From positions 1 to 64,000 of the forward strand of contig JACKPJ010000003.1 of the NCBI GenBank assembly GCA_024233625.1: a DNA stretch of 64,000 nucleotides, written 5' to 3'. Below are positions 55,435 to 64,000 of the stretch, piece after piece. The notes below the pieces were generated by a model. It saw only the letters and a list, made by a program, of their open reading frames with translations. It searched no databases and was not told the origin of the DNA. Position 1 is the stretch's first letter. Each line of letters opens with the position of its first letter. Source of the stretch: Deltaproteobacteria bacterium. GTDB lineage: Bacteria; UBA10199; DSSB01. The position numbers and the translations under genes were made by a program.

Positions 55435-55475
55435 TAAAAATAAGAAAAACCCTGATTTTCACTTGAAAATCAGGG
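55435..55475 (-). terminator. Rho-independent terminator for the DUF4215 lipoprotein gene
   Basis: Perfect 11-bp stem ccctgattttc/gaaaatcaggg (55450-55460 and 55465-55475) with a four-base loop. On the minus strand it is followed by TTTTTCTTATTTTT, a clear U tract. It lies 40 bases past the stop of the gene ending at 55516; on the + strand it has no T run. Confidence 0.85.
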
Positions 55476-55515
55476 CATCAGTATTAACTCACAAATCTTA
55501 ATTTATTCAGATTTA

Positions 55516-57582
55516 TCATGGGTAAAATTTGGCTAAGAAGCCTTCAATGAAATGAGTATCTCCATCTAGAACATTACCATCTATCTCAAGCGTTTTTTCG
55601 AAATTTCCTCCTAGAATAACATAACCTTGAGGATCAACACGATTTTGAGCAAATAAATATGATTGGCTTCCAGTGTAGGAAAAAGCTTTATTCCACAGGG
55701 GTTCTTTTTCTGAATTAAACTTGACCAAAAATAAATCAACATTACCACCTGACAATTGGCCTAAACCAAAATCGACTGCTCCTCCATAAAAGTGTCCAGA
55801 AAACACCATATTGCCTTGATAATCAAAACTAAGAGAGTGCCATAAAGTTTCATTCGAGGTAAAATTTTTACTAGTCAAATAACTCCCATTGCTAGAGTCA
55901 AAGCCAGCAAAATAAATAGCATTATTAATAGGACCTCCTCCTAAGTCTATACCTAAACCACGGCCTGAAATCCATATTTGACCTTGAGGATCCAGAGCCA
56001 TGCTTAGAATGCGCCCTATTTTTCCATCAGAAACGCCATAGCTTTTAGCCCATAGAGCTGTCCCATTAGTATCAAATTTGATAAGCCATAGGGACCCATC
56101 ACCGATAGTAACATTATTTCCTAAATTGAGAAGGTTGACATTTGGGCTAGGATCACCTCCCCAATAGACTTGTCCTAACTCATTGGTAGCCAAGTGAGGA
56201 AAAGTCTGAGCATTTGCTCCGCCATCAGGTATACTCTTAACCCACTGCACTGCACCATCTACATTTAATTTTACAATACAAGCATCAGCAGTCACTTGAT
56301 CGTAATCATTCGACATGTTAATTTGACCAAAGTTCACACTTGCAGAATCAAAAGAACAAGCAAGAGCACTATCTCCTTGACTGTTAAGAGAAAGGTCTTT
56401 TGCAAACTCATTTTTTTCACCGCCAAAACTTGTTGCCCAAATTAAGCTTCCATTTGAATCAAACTTGACCATAAAGATATCTCTTTGGCCTTTGCTAGTT
56501 ATCTTCGCTTGGATAAAGTCAATAGAGGAAATAAAATCACCATAAACATACACATTGTCAGCACTATCAACTTCAATTTTACTCACTCTAGCAGCGTCAG
56601 TGGCTGTATAAAAATCTCTTAGCCAAATGATTTGGCCATTGGCATTATATTTAGCTAAGAAAATACCTCCATTTTTACTGGGCATCTGAGCTTGACCGAG
56701 TGGATTAAAGTCGACAACCGTACTTGAAAAATTTCCTGCAGCATAGGTATTACCCTGAGAATCCGTAGCAATACTCTGAATTCTATCAGTTCCAGCATGT
56801 CCTATATGAAAGCTCCAGATCCCATCACCACATTGTCTCATATCACCAAAGCCGCATTCTTCGTATTGGCAAGCTGCATTACAACCATCACCATCGCTCA
56901 TATTATTATCATCACATTCTTCGCCAGCTTCGAGAATCCCATTTCCACACATGATGCCAGCTTCCGATTGACAGTTTTCATCACAACCATCGCCATTATT
57001 GGTATTACCATCATCGCATTGCTCGTCACCATCGACCGAGCCATCGCCGCAGATGACTTCAGCTTCTGCCTGACATTGCGAGTCACAACCGTCGCCGTCA
57101 CTGAGATTTCCATCATCGCATTGCTCACCGGCATCCAAATTCCCATCTCCGCAAGACGCGCTTGTTTCCATCTCACAAAACTGATTACAGCCATCGCCGT
57201 TCTCGATGTTGCCGTCATCACATTGTTCATTGCCTGTGATATTTCCATCACCGCAAACGGTTCCATCTTCATTTTGACATTGGGAACTGCAACCATCACC
57301 ATCTTCGAGATTTCCGTCGTCACATTGTTCACCCAGATCTTGTTTGCCATCACCACAGTTTAAATCTATTTCAAATTTACAATCTGCACTGCAACCATCG
57401 CCATCAATTTTATTGCCATCGTCACACTCTTCGGTCTCAGAATCGACCTTATTATCACCACAGACAAAAGCGCCAGGTTCGTCATAAGCAGGGTTGTCGA
57501 GTATACAGCCTGCTCCAAAAAAAACCACACTGTTTGAAATCAAAAATGTCATTAAAGACATTTTCTTCAATTTTTTTTTCAT
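55516..57582 (-). CDS. Lipoprotein with six DUF4215 Cys-rich repeats and an SBBP-type beta-propeller
   Basis: A 688-residue surface lipoprotein. The lipobox is FGAGC (Cys26). Residues 36-245 hold six tandem DUF4215 repeats with the frame CGDG...EQCDDGN...DGDGC...C, each carrying four conserved Cys and acidic residues that suggest metal binding. From about 260 to the end there is a beta-propeller of SBBP/quinoprotein type with repeats such as DSQGNTYAAGNFSSTVVDF, IFLAKYNANGQIIWLRDF and SLWLIKFDTNGTALWAKSYG. The protein carries no C-terminal sorting tail. A good ribosome site (ggag, aagga) precedes the ATG. The role is likely surface adhesion or contact. Confidence 0.9.
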   Translation of the reverse strand: MKKKLKKMSLMTFLISNSVVFFGAGCILDNPAYDEPGAFVCGDNKVDSETEECDDGNKIDGDGCSADCKFEIDLNCGDGKQDLGEQCDDGNLEDGDGCSSQCQNEDGTVCGDGNITGNEQCDDGNIENGDGCNQFCEMETSASCGDGNLDAGEQCDDGNLSDGDGCDSQCQAEAEVICGDGSVDGDEQCDDGNTNNGDGCDENCQSEAGIMCGNGILEAGEECDDNNMSDGDGCNAACQYEECGFGDMRQCGDGIWSFHIGHAGTDRIQSIATDSQGNTYAAGNFSSTVVDFNPLGQAQMPSKNGGIFLAKYNANGQIIWLRDFYTATDAARVSKIEVDSADNVYVYGDFISSIDFIQAKITSKGQRDIFMVKFDSNGSLIWATSFGGEKNEFAKDLSLNSQGDSALACSFDSASVNFGQINMSNDYDQVTADACIVKLNVDGAVQWVKSIPDGGANAQTFPHLATNELGQVYWGGDPSPNVNLLNLGNNVTIGDGSLWLIKFDTNGTALWAKSYGVSDGKIGRILSMALDPQGQIWISGRGLGIDLGGGPINNAIYFAGFDSSNGSYLTSKNFTSNETLWHSLSFDYQGNMVFSGHFYGGAVDFGLGQLSGGNVDLFLVKFNSEKEPLWNKAFSYTGSQSYLFAQNRVDPQGYVILGGNFEKTLEIDGNVLDGDTHFIEGFLAKFYP

Positions 57583-57790
57583 GATTCCTTATCTCCAAAA
57601 TATTAAGTTTTGATTGATTTCATTTCCCTCATACACCAGATCACTGCATAGAAAAATTTAAATTTAAAGTAAAGGTCTTTAGAGCTCATTAAAAATTTGA
57701 AAATAAAAATATTCAAGGATATCAAAGTGATAAAATTCAAATTCAAATAATGCCATTGCTCATCAAAAAAATTAAACAGATAATTTAATA

Positions 57791-58237
57791 ATGGAGAAGA
57801 TAAAACTCGAAAATAGAGTTTACGACAGTAGAAGTAGCACATCAGAAATAGCAGCTATGAAAGCACATGTTTATCTACTCGAAAATGATGTTATCATGTG
57901 GGAGGAAATGCCAGTGGCCAGCGTATTTAGCGTAGAAAAATATGGAGAAAAACTAAGAAATCTGGCAAAAAATCTGGATAGTTTTTACTTGATACTTGAT
58001 TTAAGCAAAACAAAACGCCCCAGTGCTGAAGTACGTTCTTCATTAAAGGAATTATATTCTTCCTTTCCCAACTTTGAACATGCGGCTGCTTTTACCGGCG
58101 CAAACTTTATGCTTAATATTGCAGCAAAGTTTGTTTTAAACTTTGTAGGACTTAATTCTTTTTCTGTTCACAAAACGAAGGATGAAGCATTTAGTGAAAT
58201 CGCTGAGCATAAGCACAAAAAATCCAAAGTAGGATAG
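57791..58237 (+). CDS. SpoIIAA-like (STAS-fold) protein, paralogue 2
   Basis: A 148-residue paralogue of the proteins at 4463 and 58306. Core: VYLLENDVIMWEEMPV, LDSFYLILDLSKT, RPSAEVRSSLKE, then FEHAAAFTGANFMLNIAAKF and VLNFVG followed by FSVHKTKDEAFSEI. The pattern matches the SpoIIAA-like family, a STAS-fold scaffold often next to histidine kinases. Here no kinase is adjacent; the next gene is its own tandem copy. A possible weak ribosome site lies upstream (aataatggagaag). Confidence 0.6.
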   Translation: MEKIKLENRVYDSRSSTSEIAAMKAHVYLLENDVIMWEEMPVASVFSVEKYGEKLRNLAKNLDSFYLILDLSKTKRPSAEVRSSLKELYSSFPNFEHAAAFTGANFMLNIAAKFVLNFVGLNSFSVHKTKDEAFSEIAEHKHKKSKVG

Positions 58238-58305
58238 CTAAAAAAATAATTCCAAAATGGAGCAGAGCCATTGATCAATATTGCTTTTTTCCTCATAATG
58301 GAATA

Positions 58306-58749
58306 ATGGGTGTCAAAATCGAAAATAGACCCTATGGTCCATTAAGTAGCCTCGAAGATATCGAAGCTCTCAAAGAACGAGTCTACCTATTAGATGATGA
58401 CATCATTATGTGGCAGGAAATACCTATTAGTAGCGTATTTAGTGTAGAAAAATTCACTGAAAAACTCAATGAGATAACCGACGATATTAGTCATTATTAT
58501 CTCTTAGTCGACTTATCAAATACTCATCGACCAAGCGCTAAAGTTCGTGCAACTCTTAAAAGAGAATATGCAAAGCTAAGCGACTTTAAACATGTCGCGG
58601 TTTTCACTGGTGCTAATTTTATGATGAAGATTGCTTCAAAATTTATCCTCAGCTTTGTAGGACTGCCCTCATACTCCGTACATAGAACCATGGAAGACGC
58701 GTTGACAGAAATTGCTGAACATAAGCGTAAAAACTCCGTAGCTGTCTAA
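58306..58749 (+). CDS. SpoIIAA-like (STAS-fold) protein, paralogue 3
   Basis: 147 residues, tandem copy of the gene 69 bases upstream. It shares most of the core: VYLLDDDIIMWQEIPISSVF, YYLLVDLSNTHRPSAKVRAT, VAVFTGANFMMKIASKF and a VGLPSYSVHR end. As in paralogue 2, a proline follows the DLS-T-H/K-R motif and could form the regulated loop seen in STAS proteins, but the phosphorylatable serine is not identified. Probably a recent duplication. Confidence 0.6.
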   Translation: MGVKIENRPYGPLSSLEDIEALKERVYLLDDDIIMWQEIPISSVFSVEKFTEKLNEITDDISHYYLLVDLSNTHRPSAKVRATLKREYAKLSDFKHVAVFTGANFMMKIASKFILSFVGLPSYSVHRTMEDALTEIAEHKRKNSVAV

Positions 58750-58774
58750 AAAATTTAATAAGTATTTGCAAAAT

Positions 58775-59707
58775 TCAGTCAGAGACTTTGTCAAGATGAT
58801 AATTTCTAGCTTCTTCTTCACTATCAAAACCGATTAACTTCTCGCCATTCGGCTCAATCAAGTAATAACATTGATGATGGCTATCGTAGCCGACGCTTCC
58901 AGGAGCTTCATGTTTTCGCCCTGATTTTGACTGTGAATAATCTTCATCTGCCGCAGCCAAAGTGGGCCATAAACCAACTCCTCCTGCCGCAGTCGCAACA
59001 ACACTTACCACAGCTCCAGCCACTAAAGTGATTAAGGCAACATCACCCAATTGCGCATGATTGGTCACTTTGACAGGATGCCCTGATGCATAAGTCTTGA
59101 TACCTTCTATTTGAGGCAACTCCCAATGACCTGGATAGATGGGATTTTTATTTTCATCTCTGGCTCCTACCCATTTAGGGTAATATCTACGACCACCGAC
59201 CCAAACTGTAGCATTATCTAGAACTATTTCTCCATCTTCTGACTGCACCATATCGCTCGGCACACCAGGTAGATGAACCAATTTCTCGCCTCCGATCCAA
59301 ACAGGAATTGTTGGATTTGGTCCACTTCTTGGAGGAAAAGGTTCCCCACCTCGAGGACCTTCCTTTTTTGGTTTAGAATCAGGAATTGTTTTCTTTTGCC
59401 CTGGAGCTAGCTGTTGCCACCAAGGACCTGCTTGAACTTGAGGTCTTGGCACAGTACTTCCTTTTTGTGAAGTCCCTCCATTTTGAGAGGAAGAAGGTTG
59501 ACTTTGTTGAGTCTGTGAACCACTTCCCTGTTGAGCTTGTCTGGCTGCTTTTTTTCTTTGCAGCTCTTCGATGATTTCATGGAGATTCCTGTAGGTACGT
59601 TTAGGTTCAGCTTCTTCAAGCTTAGGACCAGTGCCTGATGAAGTCGCATCAGAGGGCCCAGCATTCATCGACATAATATTTACAGGGGATATTGGTGGTA
59701 TTGACAT
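58775..59707 (-). CDS. Unrecognised protein with polar N-terminus and hydrophobic segment, tandem copy A
   Basis: 310 residues, not recognised. Long N-terminal region rich in Ser, Gln, Pro and Lys with a short coiled segment (LHEIIEELQRKKAARQAQQ). A conserved middle follows: NPTIPVWIGGEKLVHLPGVP, VWVGGRRYYPKWVG, GHWELPQIEG. A hydrophobic stretch (about 225-265, VALITLVAGAVVSVVATAAG) is followed by a tail with APGSVGYDSHHQCYYLIEPNG. It has a tandem copy at 59822. The ATG at 59707 is preceded by aaggaag. The N-terminal style resembles exported effectors, but this is only an impression. Confidence 0.55.
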   Translation of the reverse strand: MSIPPISPVNIMSMNAGPSDATSSGTGPKLEEAEPKRTYRNLHEIIEELQRKKAARQAQQGSGSQTQQSQPSSSQNGGTSQKGSTVPRPQVQAGPWWQQLAPGQKKTIPDSKPKKEGPRGGEPFPPRSGPNPTIPVWIGGEKLVHLPGVPSDMVQSEDGEIVLDNATVWVGGRRYYPKWVGARDENKNPIYPGHWELPQIEGIKTYASGHPVKVTNHAQLGDVALITLVAGAVVSVVATAAGGVGLWPTLAAADEDYSQSKSGRKHEAPGSVGYDSHHQCYYLIEPNGEKLIGFDSEEEARNYHLDKVSD

Positions 59708-59821
59708 AAAATTTCTTCCTTTTTTCCCGATAAAAATCAATTTGTTTTTAGTTTTTATTTTTTTTATATCTAGTTAAACTCTTAGTAAAAATATCGAAAG
59801 AAAGCAAAAAAAGTTGTTGAA

Positions 59822-60787
59822 CTATTCTAAAGAACGCTCACGGAGATTAACTAAATAGTCTATAGCTTCTTGCTCTCTTGCAAAACCGATATTTTTATCG
59901 CCATCTTCATCAACGATATAATAAAGCTGGCTTTTTTGATCATAGCCAATGCTTCCAGGCTGCTCTTTTAAAGATCTTCTCGAAGAAGAGCCACCTTCTT
60001 GATCAGCACCCGCGATCGCTGGTAACATGTAAGTCGCAGCACCGGCCGTTAAAACTTCACCTAGCGCAATCACAGCAATCACGCCCACTAAGGCCATATC
60101 TCCCACTTGAACATATCTTGAGATATGATCTGCTGCAGCGTATTTTTTTGCACTTAACTCGGGAAGCTCCCAATGACCTGGGCCTACAGGAACTCCCTGG
60201 TCATTTTTTTCTCCACTCCATTTAGGGTACTTTCTTTCACCACCAACCCAGACTTCAGCTCCATCACCGACTTCTATACCGGGAGTCGGTACACCAGGTA
60301 AATGCACTACTTTTTCGCCATCCCAAACCGGAATTGTGGGATTATCGTAGTCACGAGGTGGGTAGGGTTCTCCCTGTTCAGGTTTTTTAACTTGAGGACT
60401 AGAATCCGGATTAGCTTCTGGTTTTTGAGGTGCCTTTTTAGGCTGCCATGATGGCCAAGGCTGAAAACTAGGAGGCATGGAAGAGCGACCCGGTTTAATG
60501 GAAGAATTTCCTGGTTTAGTTGCGGGTTGTGCAGGTTGTGACGCTGGCGTTTTTTGAGTTGTTGGCTTGGAGCCCTTAGCTGGCTGCCCACTGGCTTTTT
60601 TAGCTTCCGCAGCCCTTTTTGCTCGAATACGAGCTCTTCCTTTTTCGATAATTTCTCTTACGCTTGGAAGCTTGGAGCCCTTAGCTGGAGAATTAAGAGG
60701 AGAAGTTTGAGTTTTTGACTGTCTGCCAGCCGAACTTCCGACATTTGTCATGAGTAAAGCCGATTGTGATGAAATAGAGGTCAACAT
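59822..60787 (-). CDS. Unrecognised protein with polar N-terminus and hydrophobic segment, tandem copy B
   Basis: 321 residues, paralogue of copy A 115 bases away. It shares NPTIPVWDGEKVVHLPGVP, VWVGGERKYPKWSG, GHWELPEL, a hydrophobic segment (about 230-260, VGVIAVIALGEVLTAGAATY) and QPGSIGYDQKSQLYYIVDED followed by IGFAREQEAIDYL. The N-terminal low-complexity part (Lys, Pro, Ala, Thr) differs between the copies, while the WELP/PGSIGYD core is kept, so the core carries the function. aaggag precedes the ATG. Confidence 0.55.
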   Translation of the reverse strand: MLTSISSQSALLMTNVGSSAGRQSKTQTSPLNSPAKGSKLPSVREIIEKGRARIRAKRAAEAKKASGQPAKGSKPTTQKTPASQPAQPATKPGNSSIKPGRSSMPPSFQPWPSWQPKKAPQKPEANPDSSPQVKKPEQGEPYPPRDYDNPTIPVWDGEKVVHLPGVPTPGIEVGDGAEVWVGGERKYPKWSGEKNDQGVPVGPGHWELPELSAKKYAAADHISRYVQVGDMALVGVIAVIALGEVLTAGAATYMLPAIAGADQEGGSSSRRSLKEQPGSIGYDQKSQLYYIVDEDGDKNIGFAREQEAIDYLVNLRERSLE

Positions 60788-60951
60788 AGCTCTCCTTTTC
60801 CCGAGACTAAAAATGATAAATCTAATAAATTCTTACAAATTTAAAATATTTATCGGAATGAAATAAAATAAGTTGCTACCATAACAACACTTTTTTGAAA
60901 TATTCAACTTAATGGGATATTGTTAAAGGATATTATTGAAATGAAGAATAA

Positions 60952-61038
60952 CGGAGAGGGTGGGATTCGAACCCACGGTACGATTGCTCGCACACTCGCG
61001 TTCCAGGCGAGCACCTTCAACCACTCGGTCACCTCTCC
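60952..61038 (-). tRNA. tRNA-Ser(GGA)
   Basis: On the minus strand the acceptor GGAGAGG pairs with CCTCTCC; anticodon stem CTCGC/GCGAG encloses loop CTGGAAC with anticodon GGA (reads UCC/UCU serine codons). A long variable arm (GTGCGAGCAATCGTAC) marks a class II tRNA, and the T-arm GTTCGAATC is intact. The discriminator is G. CCA is not encoded. Confidence 0.97.
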
Positions 61039-61085
61039 AAAAAATATTTTGCGAACACTTTCTTAATCGACTCTGCAGATTAAAT

Positions 61086-61565
61086 CTAGAGTTTTTTGCG
61101 TTTTTCTGTCCTTAAGCTCTTAAAAAAGTCACTTAAAGCTTGGGAGCACTGCGCTTCAAGCACTCCAGATCGTACTTGAGGAAAGTGATTAAACAATTTT
61201 TGCTCATGTAAACTTAAAACCGAGCCACAAACTCCCGCCTTGGGATCTTGGGCTCCAAAGATCACTTCCGGAATTCTCGCCAAGATAACAGACCCCCAAC
61301 ACATCAAGCAAGGCTCTAAAGTGACATAGAGCTGAGTTTTTTCTAGACGCCATGCTCCTAGTTTACGGGCAGCTTTTTCGATGACAAGTAATTCGGCATG
61401 AGCCGTGGGACGTTGTTTAGTCTCACGCAAATTATGCGCACGCGCGATAACCTTGCCATTTTTGCAAATCACCGCTCCTACAGGAACCTCGGCAATTTTT
61501 GCTGCTTTTTCGGCCTCACGCAAGGCCTTCGCCATAAAAAATTCGTCTGTGTGTTGAATCGTCAT
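61086..61565 (-). CDS. tadA: tRNA-specific adenosine deaminase TadA
   Basis: A 159-residue zinc deaminase that turns A34 of tRNA-Arg(ACG) into inosine. The zinc site is complete: His56-Ala-Glu58 (TAHAELLVIE) and Cys86/Cys89 (LEPCLMCWG). Start at 61565 gives the normal length; an upstream in-frame extension would read into the divergent gene. The tRNA-Ser gene lies just downstream on the same strand. Confidence 0.93.
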   Translation of the reverse strand: MTIQHTDEFFMAKALREAEKAAKIAEVPVGAVICKNGKVIARAHNLRETKQRPTAHAELLVIEKAARKLGAWRLEKTQLYVTLEPCLMCWGSVILARIPEVIFGAQDPKAGVCGSVLSLHEQKLFNHFPQVRSGVLEAQCSQALSDFFKSLRTEKRKKL

Positions 61566-61611
61566 TTTTTTAAAATTGATTTCTATCTTTTCAAGTACAC
61601 TTAAATCCGCT

Positions 61612-62130
61612 ATGAGACCCCGCATGGCTGAACACGCAAAACTCAAACTTGCCAAACTTTATGCACCTGCCGTCCAGGTTCGGCTGGCCCGCTTTGCCTC
61701 CAAAGAGCAACTTTCTATCGCAGCTTGGCTAGCACAAAATCCGATTGGTACCAACTATGCCATGCAAGTTTTGGAATTTCTAGAAGATCTCTCAAAAAAA
61801 GAAAATATTCGCCCCTCTATTTTGCTTCGGCAAATTATTCAAAATTTTGAAGAAGACAAGCTTCACCCTAAAGAACTCGGACGCCGCCTGCGGGATCACA
61901 TGTATCGCAAACTTCATCCCAAAGTTGAACAACACCGCTTACGTTTTGAGGCCTTCAGTAAAAGTCTGGCTCTACCTCAAAAAACCAAACTCATACCACC
62001 CCAAAATTTTGAAGGTATCAGCTATCAACTTGAAGTCACTTTTGAGAACATTTCAGAACTTCATGACAAACTCAAAGAAGTCATGGAGTCGCTCAAAAAA
62101 GGGAAATGGAAAGGCCTCGAGGAATTTTAA
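61612..62130 (+). CDS. Unrecognised basic protein linked to the SPL-like radical SAM gene
   Basis: About 172 residues, helical and basic, not recognised. N-terminal LKLAKLYAPAVQVRLARFAS, then SIAAWLAQNPIGTNYAMQVL, RRLRDHMYRKLHPKVEQHR and an acidic coiled end. It ends 17 bases before the radical SAM gene, so they form an operon. ATG 61612 or 61624 could be the start; an upstream start (61576) would overlap tadA. Its binding partner could be the radical SAM enzyme or nucleic acid. Confidence 0.55.
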   Translation: MRPRMAEHAKLKLAKLYAPAVQVRLARFASKEQLSIAAWLAQNPIGTNYAMQVLEFLEDLSKKENIRPSILLRQIIQNFEEDKLHPKELGRRLRDHMYRKLHPKVEQHRLRFEAFSKSLALPQKTKLIPPQNFEGISYQLEVTFENISELHDKLKEVMESLKKGKWKGLEEF

Positions 62131-62147
62131 GCTCCTATTTTGAGACT

Positions 62148-63239
62148 ATGCAAAGCTTTCAACCCCAACAAATTATTATTGAAGCAAAAGTTGAAGGTTC
62201 TTCTCTAACTAATCGAATTATCAATAAATTTAAAAAAGTTCCAAAACAAACTATTCATTCTTATCAAGAACTCAAAATTCCCCAAGACATTAGTCAGGCC
62301 AAACGTACACTCATTTTAGCCGAGCAGCGCGGAGAATATCTCAAGCCCTTCCCCAAGATCAAACATGCCATTAACCTGGGTGATTTTGTCTTTAACCCCG
62401 TCTCCAATTGTCATCTGGAATGCACTTATTGCATCTTGCAAAGTTATCTCAAAAACAACCCGTCTATCACCATCTTTGCCAATTGGGAAAATTATGCTGA
62501 AGCCATCCTAAAAAAAGCTATTGAAAACCCCGAACATTGTTTTCGGATGGGAACAGGCGAACTGTCGGACTCTCTCGCATTAGACAACATCACAAATCTG
62601 AGCCAAGAAATGGTCCCACTCTTTGCAAAAATCCCCAATGCCTTCTTGGAACTCAAAACCAAGTCCAATGCCATTGATAATTTACTTCAGCTTGAACACC
62701 GAGGACACACCGTGATTTCCTGGTCGATGGCTCCCGAAGAAATCATTAAAAAAGAAGAACTTAAGTGCGCCTCTTTAAATCAACGCATTGAGTGCGCTGT
62801 CCAAGTTCAACAAGCTGGGTACCCCGTCGGAATTCATCTAGATCCCCTAATTTACTTTGAGGATTGGCAAAAAGCATACCAAACATTGATTGAAAAAATT
62901 GCCCAAAAACTCGACCCTAAACGCATTGCGTGGGTTAGCGTCGGTTCACTGCGTTTTGACAAAGATCTCAAACGCGAAGCCACCAGTCGCTTTCCCCAAA
63001 CTAAAATTTTCTCGGAAGAATTTATTGCGGCTCCTGATGGAAAGTTTCGATATTTTAAAGAGATACGCCAAGAACTTTACCAAAAGCTTTGGCGTTGGCT
63101 TGCAGACTGGTCCGACGACTTTCCTCGCTACCTCTGCATGGAAGCTCCCTGGATGTGGGAAGCCGTAACTTCTCAAAAAGCACCCTCCCCTGAAGATAAG
63201 GAAAAAGAGCTCACCGATCGACTGAAAAGTTTATGTTGA
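62148..63239 (+). CDS. Spore-photoproduct-lyase-like radical SAM protein
   Basis: A 363-residue radical SAM protein similar to SplB, which reverses thymine spore photoproduct in DNA. The 4Fe-4S motif is Cys88-x3-Cys92-x2-Cys95 (NCHLECTYCILQSYL). Family segments include TLILAEQRGEYLKPFP, SWSMAPEEII (the SPL SxNP region), PVGIHLDPLIYF and IAWVSVGSLRF. In the spot where true SPL has its hydrogen-donor cysteine in (A)CTSDPVG, this protein has GTGELSDSL with no cysteine; the nearest is Cys131, some residues earlier. It may have a different substrate or mechanism. The ATG at 62148 is preferred over an upstream start overlapping the previous gene. Confidence 0.78.
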   Translation: MQSFQPQQIIIEAKVEGSSLTNRIINKFKKVPKQTIHSYQELKIPQDISQAKRTLILAEQRGEYLKPFPKIKHAINLGDFVFNPVSNCHLECTYCILQSYLKNNPSITIFANWENYAEAILKKAIENPEHCFRMGTGELSDSLALDNITNLSQEMVPLFAKIPNAFLELKTKSNAIDNLLQLEHRGHTVISWSMAPEEIIKKEELKCASLNQRIECAVQVQQAGYPVGIHLDPLIYFEDWQKAYQTLIEKIAQKLDPKRIAWVSVGSLRFDKDLKREATSRFPQTKIFSEEFIAAPDGKFRYFKEIRQELYQKLWRWLADWSDDFPRYLCMEAPWMWEAVTSQKAPSPEDKEKELTDRLKSLC

Positions 63240-63265
63240 GAGCCCATTGCAAGAATATTTATTTC

Positions 63266-64000
63266 CTATAAAGTCGAAACAATAATCACACTCTTTTCGG
63301 GGTCTCCTGGGTAATGAAAAAAATGACTTTTCGGAAGGGGTTTAATCAGGGGCTTAATTCGAGGTTTTGTTGCTAACCTTTTATGCATTCCTCCAAAGAA
63401 AATAACTTTCTCATGCAATTCTAGGCTCAAAATATTTTTAAAGCGGGTTAAATTTTTTAAAAGATGTTCTCCCACTCTCAGCTCGTTATTTTTTCTCAGA
63501 TGTGGATCGACAATATAATAAGCAATTTCCATATAAACGTGAGGCTTTGCAACCGAGAAGGCCCTCGAGAAGGCCCCTCGTAATTCGTAGCAAGTCCCCT
63601 TTAAACTTTGATTCCAACTTTGAGAGGCAAAATTCATGGTCTTAAAATGCCTCAAATTACGACTTGCAGAAACTAAGACCGTTCCTAAAATACGATTTTT
63701 CTTCTTACTATATTCGACTAATAAAAGCTCCATCACTGATCTTTTATGAGGAACTAGGGACAAAATGAAATTTTGCGCGTCTTGAAAAGGAAATCCTTGG
63801 TATTCAGATTTGAGATTTTGATAAACAAAGTCAATTGCCCTTTGAAAGTCCTCCCTGGGAAAATTCAAATTCGCCTGTATTGCTTGGATTCCAGCTGTTT
63901 TTAATAAAAGTTTGATATCTAATTCTCTATCCGCCAAACGGCCTTGCGACAGCAGATAAGCTCTCGATTCAACTCCTAAAAACTCACGTTCCTTTGATTT
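63266..64000 (-). CDS. Unrecognised protein, 5' end beyond the window
   Basis: At least 244 codons, open to the right edge on the minus strand (the upstream frame reads EREFLGVESRAYLLSQGRLA), so the true start is outside the window. A TTG at 63937 is possible but not needed. Middle part: ILGTVLVSASRNLRHFKTMN, YMEIAYYIVDPHLRKNNELR; the end is basic (KRLATKPRIKPLIKPLPK). The strand and helix order is loosely GNAT-like, but no acetyl-CoA motif is clear. Convergent with the SPL-like gene, 26 bases apart. Confidence 0.5.
   Translation of the reverse strand, partial: KSKEREFLGVESRAYLLSQGRLADRELDIKLLLKTAGIQAIQANLNFPREDFQRAIDFVYQNLKSEYQGFPFQDAQNFILSLVPHKRSVMELLLVEYSKKKNRILGTVLVSASRNLRHFKTMNFASQSWNQSLKGTCYELRGAFSRAFSVAKPHVYMEIAYYIVDPHLRKNNELRVGEHLLKNLTRFKNILSLELHEKVIFFGGMHKRLATKPRIKPLIKPLPKSHFFHYPGDPEKSVIIVSTL

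Noticed and set aside
56797..57363. Long + strand open frame of 188 codons
   Set aside because: It is the mirror of the six DUF4215 repeats on the minus strand; the repeated DNA keeps the opposite frame free of stops. Its protein is a run of Ile/Thr/Ala without any family features.

Overview
The window is about 64 kb of an AT-rich Gram-negative chromosome. The Gram-negative envelope is shown by a TamB homologue, an Omp85 protein with seven POTRA repeats and several lipoproteins. Cys-rich DUF4215 repeats, CSLREA/beta-helix surface proteins, SpoIIAA-like proteins and many hybrid histidine kinases point to a delta-proteobacteria-like lineage (Myxococcota, Bdellovibrionota or an uncultured relative). 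The sequence alone does not fix the taxon. No CRISPR array, rRNA, complete IS element or prophage was seen.

Layout: 1-14 kb holds the N-terminal part of smc, interrupted by an in-frame TAG; a transglutaminase-like/TPR protein; a K+ channel; a BolA-Grx4 pair; a SpoIIAA-like protein overlapping a soluble hybrid kinase; cutA-polX; a secreted protein; a Rieske protein with an AI-2E family transporter; and a patatin-like lipase. 14-20 kb holds uvrA, a DUF4349 lipoprotein, a GST, a possible CdiI-like immunity protein and an intergenic repeat. 20-24.4 kb is a surface-protein region: a CSLREA/beta-helix protein with a C-terminal sorting-like tail, then a large LamG lipoprotein gene broken by several frameshifts and a nonsense codon. 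A 19-bp perfect direct repeat brackets the CSLREA gene.

25-35 kb is the most striking part. A KAS III-like ketosynthase and an alpha/beta hydrolase are followed by a triplicated signalling array: kinase-regulator, kinase-regulator, and a kinase remnant followed by a regulator. Each intact kinase has a membrane sensor, one kinase core, a receiver and then a second kinase core. Each regulator is a receiver with a coiled-coil tail and no recognised output domain. The layout suggests, but does not prove, a lipid-derived signal made by the first two genes and sensed by the kinases.

35-45 kb carries an Lhr-type helicase preceded by a Phd/YefM-nucleotidyltransferase pair (a probable toxin-antitoxin module), a CDP-alcohol phosphatidyltransferase with Pro/Gly-rich ends, and a large unrecognised protein. 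45-55 kb carries a 7TMR-DISM hybrid kinase, an aquaporin-arsenate reductase operon, and tamB followed by the seven-POTRA Omp85 gene. 55-64 kb carries a six-repeat DUF4215 lipoprotein, two more SpoIIAA-like paralogues, a tandem pair of unrecognised 310-320-residue proteins, tRNA-Ser(GGA), tadA, and a spore-photoproduct-lyase-like radical SAM gene with its small upstream partner.
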